DNA from: Tetrahymena elliotti 4EA
Taxonomy: Eukaryota; Ciliophora; Oligohymenophorea; Hymenostomatida; Tetrahymenidae
Length of the DNA stretch: 64,000 nt
NCBI GenBank assembly: GCA_000231825.2
Contig: JH720299.1
Location: 295,127 to 359,126, forward strand
Direction of reading: 5' to 3'
Shown here: in pieces, positions 36,765 through 47,141 of the stretch
Layout: every line of letters starts with the position of its first letter
Position numbering within the stretch: the stretch's first letter is position 1
Notes under the pieces: generated by a model
Databases searched by the model: none
What the model was told of the DNA's origin: nothing
What the model saw: only the letters and a program-made list of their open reading frames with translations
Made by a program: the position numbers and the translations under genes

Positions 36765-38552
36765 ATGCTTAATTCAATACTTTTAAAATAAGACTCTCAT
36801 AATGTTCATATTAAGAATTTGATAGCATTAAGGACTTTTTTACTTTTTCTCTTCATTTTATACTTCTTCTACTTCTGTTTAGAGTTTCATTCAAATGAAA
36901 TCTATGTAGTTCAATGGACTCTAAATGAATTCATTATTATCATCTTATTCCTAATTATTCTTATCATCCTCTCCAATATCTTTGCCTACTACTTTGTTTC
37001 TGATTTTCTTATTATGCCAGCCAATTTTATTAATTATAAAAATGAAGAAATAACTTATTTTTCATCCTTGTTTATTAAAGATTAATCTTAATCCTTTAAC
37101 TTTTAATAATAATTAAAAGATTCTTTATCAACTCAAAAATTAAAAAAAAAAAATAAAACACTTAGCTAACAATACCCTAATTTTCCACGGAAAATTTATT
37201 TACCTCAATAAAACACTCGACCACTTCCTGACACACTGCAGCACAACAAGACCATAGAATACCTCTTTTTAGATATCTCACATATCTATACTACCTTTAG
37301 CTATCCTTAAATCTTCTATTGATACTTTTCAATCTACATACTTCTCTCCTTTTTTCTTATAGTCCAGCTATCTAATCCTTTTATAGCCTACGTAGCTTAT
37401 ATCATCTCATCAATGGAGGACTCAGGTAATCCTTTCTTTTAAGCTATCCTGATTTCCCTATAGAATTCTTACTTAACTCTAACACCTCCTAGACTCGTTG
37501 ATAAGAGTTAATTTGACTAAAAGTTAGTTTTACCCATTTTTATTCCTATTCTTATTAACCTGCGAAATCCTTGCTAAAACAAAATTGTTTTTGACCCTCA
37601 TAACATTACAATTAATCTAGAAAAACTAATCTAAAAGTATCCAATTCTTTAGCACTATTCTGACCTTAAAAAATTAGATAATTCCCTAAGAAATAAACCA
37701 TTTTCATCCTAAGTTAGTCAAAATCATAGTGATGATATTTTAAAGCAAAAACAACCAAAATCTCTACCCATGGATGTTTAAGAATAGGTATTTGATCTAA
37801 ATTAATCATCTGAAATTAAAGAATTCTCCCTTTCAAAAATTGATTCATCAGTAGGCTTTAATTAATTTTTGAAAGATCAAAAATAAAAAAACCCCAAGGT
37901 TTAAGAATTCATAAACTAAATAAAACCTGAAAAGATTTATTTTAATTAATCCAACACACTTATAGCTAATCCTTTCAATATTTTGAGTATAATTTCAAAT
38001 ACTTTTACCTTTACTGATTAAGAAAAATAAGTATTTAAAATCATACTTTCCACTACACTTAATAATTCAAAGATTGTCTATACTAAATTTTTGGATAGAC
38101 CATACTTCATGTCTATACTTTTCTTAGTTAATTCTATGCTTTAAGTTATGACCATGGTTAATCCCTTCCTATAGCTCCAATATCGTAAGAGGATTTCCTT
38201 ATGTTAAACTCTCATTCAAGACATAGACTCTGACATAATTAGTGAAGAATTAGACCATTAGCTTAGAACATTTTATAATAACATATAAATGTCTAAACTC
38301 CAATGTGAATTAACCTCTCCTTCTTTACGCTAATTTGACCTTCTCTAATAAGATTAATTAATTATTCCCAGAAACAAACAATCTTTATCCTTCCCCGCTC
38401 CATAAGACATAGTTAATGTGGTCTTGTATAATGGAGATCCTAGCTAATCGTAGTTTTAATTACTCTCTAAATTGTCTCTCCATACTGGTGCTCCTCTTTT
38501 TTTGGTAAATGATTAATCATACAATAAAATTATTTCAATTACAAATAAATGA
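36765..38552 (+). pseudogene. Multi-membrane hypothetical ORF with one internal TGA
   Basis: From ATG 36765 the ciliate frame stays open to TGA 38550-38552 (595 codons) except for one TGA at 37320-37322 (codon 186). No GT occurs close enough to remove it as an intron. The first 100 residues hold two strong membrane helices (LRTFLLFLFILYFFYFCLEF; FIIIILFLIILIILSNIFAY). After the TGA another hydrophobic segment (FSIYILLSFFLIVQL), a polar Asn/Gln/Ser-rich region, a further hydrophobic patch (FMSILFLVNSMLQVMTMV) and a soluble end follow. Codons are richer in C than the neighbours. The start of the next ORF overlaps its stop (ATGA). The family is not recognised. Either a nonsense-mutated gene or a case of TGA recoding; it lies exactly between the two duplicated blocks. 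Confidence 0.6.
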
Positions 38553-39079
38553 AGATATCAGAAGAGAAAAAATTGGGAATCATCTTAGGTGAGAAATTTT
38601 ATAACTAGGTATATAATAAAATTATGAAGACGCTTTAAATAAAGTCTAAAAGAACAATAACGAAAATAACAGACAAGTATAAACTCTAATTAAATTTAGA
38701 TAATAACTACTTCTTTTCTGGTAGAGAAAGCACACAAGAATTATTTTCATTTTCTATTATCGATACAATAGAATAAGAGCAGCTCACAAAATTTAGCATT
38801 CAGGATATTCAGGTAACAATAAAATAAATGCATCTAATAGATGTTTCTTATTCAGTAATTTATTAATAATTGAAAGATTTTCGATTTTTATATGGTAAAG
38901 TATAAGAAATTTATGAATTGACAACCAAAAATTTAAAGGAGATAATTTTTCATTGTAATAAATATGCATTTTAATCCCTGAATCACATTCTCTTCACTGA
39001 TGAGTGCTACTTTTTTTGGCTTTAATTTTTTGAATTTAGCTTTTTTTTCAAGTTTTCAAAAAAGATTTGCAGAATTTGA
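38549..39079 (+). mobile_element. Truncated Tc1/mariner-like transposase
   Basis: A 176-residue ORF that begins in the ATGA overlap with the previous ORF. Its layout follows the N-terminal two-thirds of Tc1-type transposases: a helix-turn-helix half (KIMKTLQIKSKRTITKITDKY), a GR-like hinge (FFSGRESTQE), a second helix-turn-helix (FSIQDIQV ... SYSVIYQQLKDFRF), a basic linker (LTTKNLKEIIFHCNKYAF) and then the first part of the catalytic core (HILFTDECYFFW), where the D of TDE is normally the first or second catalytic Asp. The rest of the DDE/D core is absent: homology stops at about 39050, exactly where block 2 begins, and the frame ends in TGA within block sequence. Non-functional as it stands. 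Identification rests on motif order, not a database match. Confidence 0.6.
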
Positions 39080-40917
39080 TTTGTATTAATTTTAATTAAA
39101 ATTTTTCTAGATAATTTTAAAGATAAATTTTATTAATTTTTAAAACATTAAATTTATTCTACTTTAGAAAATAGTAAAAAAGGAAATAAAAATCTAGAAA
39201 TATTTTTTAAACAAAATAAAATAATCGCTTTTAAACTAATGAATAAACAATTATAAAAAATAATTTATTATTTGTAGCCCAAAAAAAACATAAAGCAAAA
39301 AAAAAATAGTTCCATTTACATTTCAATATGATAAAAAGATAGCTTTTAATAATTTATTTTTATTTCAAACAAAATCAATTTCAATCAAATAATAAATATT
39401 CCTTTCTGCAAAAAAAATAATCACAAAAATTACAAATGGTAACTTCAATTTCTTAAGAAAATCATAATCAATTAAAAAATGAATTAGTTTTTTCTCTTCT
39501 TATTTTATAAAACTTGTTATTTACATATTTTTAAAATCTTCTTAATTTGAAAAAAAATTTTAGAAATTAATTGTTCTGATAAATCCATTTTTTTAATTTT
39601 AAATTTATATTTACAGAATCGTTTTTATTTATCCTAAAGAAATAGAGAAGTTTTATCAAACAAAATGGTTGATTATTTTTATCTTACCTTAAATTAAAAA
39701 TTGTTTATTTTTAAGAGATAATAGATAATTATTAATAAAAATATTTATTTTAAAAATATTTTTTATTCAAATGATAACTACTTTAAAGAAACAGACTTTT
39801 CTTTTTTTTGTATTCAAATTTTAGCTAACAACATTTACAATTTGTATTCTAAATTTAAAATAAATATCCTTAAATATATATGAATGCAAGATTAGTAACA
39901 AAAATAGATGACAAAATTAACAATCCTTTTCAAATAGACAAACATTTGGTAATTAATAATCACCATAAAGTAATACAATAAATTCATTCTTAAATATATA
40001 ATAATATTGTCAATAATAGGCTAGCTAAAGTATTCAAGTGGCCAATGCTTATTTATATGAGAAAATAAAAAAATTATTTTTGGAGTAGTTGAACACATCT
40101 AATGACTTATTCAGAATTATAACTGATGATATTATTAAATCATTTATAATTTTTTATTCTTTAAGAAATTTAAATTTTATTATGCTTGTTTTCGTTCCAA
40201 GAAAGCTTTAAAAATAAAATTATTTTTAAGGTAGGAAAAATAATCATTATGAGAAGAAACTGTTGATATGCACAGTAAGGTATATCTTTACTCATAATAA
40301 TACATAAACAATATTAATTATCTATTTTGATTAAAAAGTCCTTTCTAAGTCAAAATTTAATAAATAAAATAGACAAAATATCAAAATTCTAAGTACATAT
40401 GAAACTTTTAATAATATAATTTTAGAAAATTTTTAGGCATAAAATTTAGATAATTGTATCAAAAAATCTTCCACTTTAAAAATATTATTTACCGTCAATC
40501 CTTATGAATTCTCATCAGCTTAAATTATCACCATATATTCTGAATCTTTATAAATAGAGTTTTTTTCTAATAAATAAAAGGGTAATTAGAATTAGATGTA
40601 ATTTTGAATAAGTTTAGTGTATTTTTTTTAAATAATTAAATAAAGTGATAAAATTAAAAAAATGTTTTACAGAATTGTGTAATATTTTTATTTTTTTAGG
40701 AATTTTGAAGCTCTTTTCTATATTGTTTCAGTACAGGATAATTTAATGAGTTAATTGAATTGTCTACCAAACTTCAAATAGCTGCAATATTTAAAGATAG
40801 AATTTACCTATCTGATACGTTATTGTTGTTCGTATTAAATATAATAAAATGATAATAAACTGAAAGAAATCTAAATAACTAAAATTCACAACAAAACTAT
40901 TATTTTGAAAACATAAA
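39080..40917. other. Spacer, left part of block 2
   Basis: AT-rich, homologous to 30265-31710 with insertions. No exon is supported; the 60-codon minus-strand frame at 40791-40973 overlaps the start of the real gene on the other strand. Confidence 0.55.
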
Positions 40918-42054
40918 ATGACAAAAATAGACAAGTAAAACAGAAAGAGCTCTTCTCCTGATACAAGATTCATCCAAAAAAGAAGGAAAGTTGATACATC
41001 TAAAAAGAATTATAGATGCATTTGTGGTAAAGAATATATTAACAATGAAAGCTTGTACACTCATCGCAAAACTAAGCATCCTAATGAATTTAATTTACCA
41101 TTTACAGTCCCATAAAATATCCTAGATTAAACAAATTATATGGAGAGAGATCAAACTTCAGAATAGCTTAAGCCAAACGAATTCACATTATCAATGTTCA
41201 AACAAAGAGGTTTTTTGAATTTCTTTGCAGAAATGAAATAGTTATCAAAGCAAAAAGAAATACTAAAACTTTTTAAATTAGAAAAAGAAGTTTTCACTCT
41301 TCTAAATTTGGAGTTTTTAGAATAGGGAAACCAGAATCATTTAAGCTATTTAAAAAATGTTTTGCACTTAAGAGAAAATCTTCGTGAGAGTAAGGATAGT
41401 AGAAGTTCTAAAATCTTAGATAATTTATTTTTTAATGAAGCAAATATGACTTCTTCATCAGAAAAGAAGGTTAATGATTTTACACATGACTTATTATCTT
41501 AGAATAATAATTTTGATTATGATGTATTTCTTGAGGACTAAATGAATGATTTTAATTTTGTGCCTATGACTCAAAGCTATTAAAAAGTAGATCTTTTAGA
41601 TTTTGAATTTGATCCATTTTTTAACCAAGAGGACTTTTTACCTAATATCTAAGGGTTATCATAATAAAATATATTTTTTAATTCATTTAAAATGTAAATC
41701 TCAGATCATGATCTCAACAAAATAGAATAAATAGCATCAAAAGAAATATCTTAACAGAATAATAATTACTATTAAATAGCACAAGAATTAATTAAACCAT
41801 TTACAGAAGATTTTGCTATGGAAATGTGCTACTTATTTGATAAGCTAATCCAAAATAGCTCTTTTTAAAAATACAATAAAATTACAGAATACAAGGAATA
41901 GAATTAAATTATATTTTTATAGCTAATTCATGAAGAACCTTAATTATTTCCTAAATTGAATAAAATCTCTATTAAAAATAGAGAATCTTTTATTGAAATA
42001 TTATTATTTAACCTTGGCCATCTACTTGAAATAGAATCAGCAGCAGAAAAATGA
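40918..42054 (+). CDS. C-x-C/H-x4-H zinc-finger protein, type A (intact)
   Basis: Intronless, 378 residues; ATG at 40918, TGA at 42052-42054. It shares the design of the type B proteins: basic start (RFIQKRRKVDTSKK), finger CICGKEYINNESLYTHRKTKH (C-x-C-x12-H-x4-H), a helical module (GFLNFFAEMKQLSKQKEILK), an acidic middle with aromatic D/F-rich patches (FDYDVFLEDQMNDFNF; LDFEFDPFFNQEDF) and the C-terminal module (LIKPFTEDFAMEMCYLFDKL ... LLFNLGHLLEIESAAEK). The D/F-rich acidic patch could be a transcription-activation region, by analogy only. This is the intact partner of the pseudogene at 31711-32392. Probably a nuclear DNA- or RNA-binding protein of a ciliate-restricted family; no target known. 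Confidence 0.88.
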
Positions 42055-44381
42055 CTTACAGTTTATATTTATTTACTAAAACATCACTATTACTTTCATT
42101 ATAATTACATTAAAAAGAGTTTATATTATTTGATAGCTAAAACATGAGAAAGAAGATATTTTTTTTAATTTATTTCTAATTACTGTTGATCTAATGTATT
42201 TTTTCTTTTACTTAAGCTCAAATTTTTGTTGCTTACTTGTAATTGATTAGACATAATACATATTTTATCATATTAATTTTTAATAATCAATTTGAGATAT
42301 TAAATGATAATTTACCTATTTTTTCTATGTCAAACATCATTTTTGGTTTCATAAATACATCCATACATGAATTCCTTTTTTCAATTTTCAAAGCAAATGA
42401 ATCTCCTAATAATATTTTTATAGTAGACAAGATTTTTATTGTACGATAAAATAGTTGATTAATTAAATTTCAAACTCATAATTGATTAAAAATAAAAAAA
42501 CATTTCTATAAAAATTAAATAATTATCAAAAATGAATTCTTATTAATTCTTAATTTTCAAAAGTAAACAGAAAATGATAAGAATTTATATTAAAATTATG
42601 TTTATATAATTTAATTATATTTTCTATCCTAAAAATTTGTTAATTTACTTTAGTTTAGGCAAGATTAATTTTTTTATAGGTGTCTACTCGATAGAAAATA
42701 AAATTTGAATTTGTAAGGTTGTATTTACGATGAAATATAATCAAAGTAATGAAATTCTATAGAAAAAAGATTTTTCTTTCTATGAAAGCTAAAATAGCAG
42801 ATACTAGCAATATTACAAATATAGATACAATATTTATAAAATTTGAAGTTTTAACAGGAAAATGTAATCATTTCAAAATAAAATGTATTTTAGTTAGAAA
42901 AATTATATTTTTACTATTAAAAGCTTTTATTTTCCATAATTTAATAGATTAACTACAAATTAGAGCAGCAAATTTTTTTTTATGTAAGTTGAAATAATTT
43001 AGAAACAAAAGAAGAAACATTAATTTATTAACGCAATCTTTTTTTTGTTAAAAGTTCATTTTTTAGTTCCTTTAAAAATGAAAGTATTTACAAAATAAAT
43101 TCTCATTATTGTTTGAACAAATTTGAATTATGGATTTATTGTAATGAAAATCTAACATTTTTGGAGCTAGGAAGCAGGAAATATTTTATTTATTTCACAA
43201 AAGCTACATAAAGATTCGAAAAGAATTTTCTTTTTTAAAGTGGCTATTGTAAGTTAATTATTTAATAAAAAATATAAAGAAATAGATAAAAAAATTTGAG
43301 ATTAGAGAAGCAAGACAAAGTACTTTTCTATTATCTCAGAATTCAAAAAAGGTGATGTAACTAGTGAATTATCTAATTTAATAACATTTAATATTTTACT
43401 AGATACCTACCTATCTATAACTTACATAGTTAAATTCTATCCCTTTATTTAATTAAAAGGCATATTTCTGATTTCCTATTAATAGTTTCTAGTTATTCTA
43501 AAATATTATTTGTAACAAAATCAAAAATCTTTTTCAAATTTTAAATACATTTTATTAATTTTTTAATGACAATGATGTGATTCATTCAATTATTATTTTT
43601 TAAAGCATTTTTTATTTATTGTTTCTTTTTTTTTACATTTTAATCAATGTAATAATTTATTTTAAAATTTTAAAAAAGGGACCCAACTTCAACTTTTTAA
43701 ACTAGCTAATATGTTTTAATTTCAGCAAAAATTAAATTTTTTAGATTTAAATAATATTTTATTTTACAGTATTTATTTTATTAAAATAATTGTAAATAAA
43801 TTTTTAGGTGTGTTGCTATAATTTTATTAAATACTTTGAAAAAAACCCAAAGCTAAGATAATATGATAGTTTTTATGATTTTTTTTGAAAAAATTAAAAA
43901 AAATTGTGCTCATTTCTGAAATATTTTAGTCAGACAATTCAGGCACCTAACAAGTTTTTCAGTTTTTTCTTAAATAATTTAAGGATTATGCATTTAATTA
44001 TATTTTTATGATCAGAATGCAATACTATAATATATATACCATCAATGTGAATCATAGAAAATAGTAGACCTAATTAAATATGGAGTTTCAGAATTAATAA
44101 ATATATGATAAAAACTAATGTGTTTTTGGAATGGCTCTTAATTTATTAAATAAAATTAATCTCTGTCTATTTTCTAAAAACTCCTTGTGTCTACTGTAAT
44201 AGAGAGTTAATTAAACTTAATTAGAATAATTAAGAAAGTATTAATATTGCATATATTTTTGTTGTTAGTTAAAATATCTGTTTTAGATTCCTATTATTAA
44301 AATTAATTCTGAACAAATCAATTTTATCTAATACATATTTAGCTATTCTATTTGAAAATCATTTTTTGAAAGAACACAGAA
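42055..44381. other. Spacer between type A and type B genes (block 2)
   Basis: AT-rich, homologous to 32393-34365. The small frames at 42243-42449 and 42749-42952 are not conserved in block 1 and are rejected as genes. The last ~300 bp, upstream of the type B gene, are the best conserved part. Confidence 0.55.
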
Positions 44382-45509
44382 ATGAGTGATCATTAAAGCT
44401 TATAAAGTGGATCTACTGAAGATAGAGTAATTAAGAGAAGGAGAAAAGCAGATAAAGCGAAAAAGGAATTTGTATGTTGGTGTGGAAAAAGATATTATAG
44501 AAATGAAAGTTTGTACATTCATCGAAAAACAAAACACAATGAAACTGAGAAACTAAAGAAGGTTATAGTAAATAATATAAATTAAAGCATAAATGAGGGA
44601 GAGAAAGAGGAGAAAGTCAAGAGGGTTTTTGTTAACAATGATACCTTTAACTTGCTCACAAAAAGTTCTTTCTTGAATTTCTTTAAGGAAATAAAAGAAT
44701 TTTCTAACTAACAGTAAGAAATACTCCAGCTTTTTTTGACTGAATAAAAGGGATTCACTATCTTAAACATGAGTTTTCTAGAATCAGGAAATCAGAGGTT
44801 TTTAAACTATTTAATAAAAGCTATGGACATGCAAAATAATGTAGCAGATAATAAACATTCTAGGATGCTTAATAAATAAGACACTCAGTTTTAAAAAAAT
44901 AATCCCTAAAATTTACCTTAAGATATTTCAACTCAGACTATTAATAATTTATATAATCCATAGGATTTAGACTAGAGTTATGTTCCTACAATGAATGTTA
45001 TAATTAGAGGAATAGACATGCCTGAAAGTTATCAGGGAATAGATGCAATTGATTTAGGTTTTGATGGCTCAATCAAGGAGCCAGACTTTTTTATGAATTT
45101 AAAGGAATAAGCTTAGTAAGAGCCAACTTTAAATTCAATAACTATGTCTTCAACATTAATATATCCAAATATAAATGAATAAGAAAAATGTGAGGAAATT
45201 CCAGAGCATTATCGTGATTTCTTCACTATCGCTTATGAAATGATCAAACCAATGACAAAAAATTTTGCAATGGAAATGTGCTACCTCTTTAATAAGTTAA
45301 TTGAAATGAGCTCATAATAAATTAATGCAAAAATACAAGAATACAAAGAAAAAAATTACATAATTCTTTTGGAATTAATCCAACGTGAACCAAATTTATT
45401 TCCTGAATTAAATAGTCTATCAAAAATAAATAGGGAGATTTTCATAGACAAGTTTTTATTTAATCTAGCTAATATCTTTTCAACAGCCGAGTCAGCTCAT
45501 AAGCCATGA
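44382..45509 (+). CDS. C-x-C/H-x4-H zinc-finger protein, type B copy 2
   Basis: Intronless, 375 residues, same length as the copy at 34366. The finger is CWCGKRYYRNESLYIHRKTKH with all four ligands kept. Differences from copy 1 are mostly conservative, or fall in the linker after the finger (KLKKVIVNNINQSINEGEK) and in the acidic middle. The helical modules and the C-terminus ANIFSTAESAHKP are the same. Conservation of the open frame while the surrounding spacers have drifted indicates that both copies are under selection. The two type B genes arose by the block duplication, and the older A/B split preceded it. Nuclear function is inferred from the basic N-terminus and finger only. Confidence 0.9.
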
Positions 45510-47141
45510 CTTATAGAAAATTCTATGAATAGAATTTTAATCTACTTCTAATTCAATTAAATTGGATATTATTTATGTTAATTTTTAAATAATATTACTT
45601 TTCTATTCCATACTTCTGCTTGTATTGCGTTATCCTTAGTTTAATTAAAGCGAAGCTTAATTAACTTTCCGTCGAAAATCAATATCTGAAAATCCTATTC
45701 TAAAAATAATGTCTAGTATTAATGTTTATCTATTTTAAATAGCTTATGAAAAATAATCAATACTAAATATGTTTTGATGTTTGAAGGTAATTTACATGAT
45801 AAGTTAAAATTATTGAAATAAATGATTAATTACATCTCTCTACTTATTCAAGAAATTTATTTTAAGAGAATAGCTTATGGTATTACACTAATAAATAATA
45901 TATTTAGAGAAAATCTTATTTGCTTATAATAAATTGATAAAAAAATTAGAATAGACTGATTTCTTTTTATTGATAAAGCTGCTTATTATTTTTACTTACA
46001 ATCTACTTTAAAGCTTAATTTCTCAAGAGAGTTTTAAAACTATTTTTTCTAGTCATAATAAATAATAAAACCTTTTACACTTTGATTTTTTTGTCACTTA
46101 AATTTGTTTTAAAAATAAGAGTCATTCATTTTTGTGAAGCCATTATATGTTAACTTATTTTTTTAAGTAGAACTTTTATTTTACATTATTTTGATTATTG
46201 TGTGTTATTTATTTTACTTTAAAATTTTATCAGTAAAAATAAAAAAAACTTGATTTTTTAAACTTCTTTTATTGAGAAGTAATGTAATTTTTTAAGAAGA
46301 AATAAACCACTTATGATTCATTTTTAATTAAAAATTAATTTCTCCAGTTTTATGAAGATAAATATCTTTTGGCAAAATTTTTACGCTAACATATAACTAA
46401 ATCTATTAGATTGATTTCTTATTACTGATAAATTTGGTTATTTATTTTTAATCTTTATCTACTTACTACTTTTCTATTACTCAAATTCATCAAAATTATT
46501 TATGTTTTGTTTATTTTTAGAAAGATAAAATTATTTCATCTCACTTTAATTCTTTATCAGATTTAAAGATATTTTAAAAATAAATGTAATTCTATAAAGT
46601 TATCTATTGTTAATTTATTTTGGTAAGGATATTATTTATCATATTATCTCATTCTTGCATTTAGAGAAAGACAAAAAGTTGATGAGATAATCATGGACCT
46701 TAAAAAAATAGAAAAAGAAATATTTAAAAAGAAATTTAATTATTTTTATTAACATAATTATAAATGCACTTGAGATATTTACAAATTATTAAATTTGCTA
46801 AGAGGGGGAGGGCCAGAGCAGGAATCCAATCAATTTTGAATGGACATAACTGTTTTTTTTTTTTGAAATTTTTAGTTATTTTTTATGAAATTTAAAAATA
46901 GAATTTGTAAAAAAGGGATATGATGATTCTACATAAAAAAAATAATATTTTATTGAAAATAATTGTTTTATCTACATTTCTAGCTATTCAAAATCAGAGG
47001 TTGATTTTATGCATAATATAAATAAAACAAAGAAATATAATAGGCTACTTATGATTATGAATAATTACTTAAACTATCAAATTACTTATTAAATTTAAAT
47101 CTTTTAAAGAAGGAATATTTGATAAGGTTTTAAATATTTAA
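45510..47141. other. Spacer, right end of block 2 and beyond
   Basis: Block homology ends near 46640. Beyond it are a purine-rich GC island (GAGGGGGAGGGCCAGAGC, about 46802-46820) and AT-rich sequence up to the 3' end of the third kinase-like gene. No exon is supported. Confidence 0.55.
45641..45664. other. Conserved hairpin after zinc-finger gene (block 2)
   Basis: Same TTAATTAAAGC-GAA-GCTTAATTAA structure as at 35629-35652, 132 bp after the stop codon. Confidence 0.5.

Larger units (their letters stand above)
39050..46645. repeat. Segmental duplication, block 2
   Basis: Second copy of 30240-36640, same orientation, with intact type A and type B zinc-finger genes. It is longer because block 1 lost about 450 bp from gene A and because of extra sequence near 39330-39480 and 40270-40560. 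Its left edge interrupts the transposase ORF. Confidence 0.85.

Noticed and set aside
37100..37600. Antisense open frame (minus strand) across the membrane ORF
   Set aside because: About 135 codons read plausibly on the minus strand, but the plus frame is open over nearly 600 codons and its later half is clearly protein-like; the antisense frame ends on both sides with no partner exons.
42243..42952. Two plus-strand ORFs in block 2 spacer
   Set aside because: No open counterpart in block 1 and AT-driven composition.
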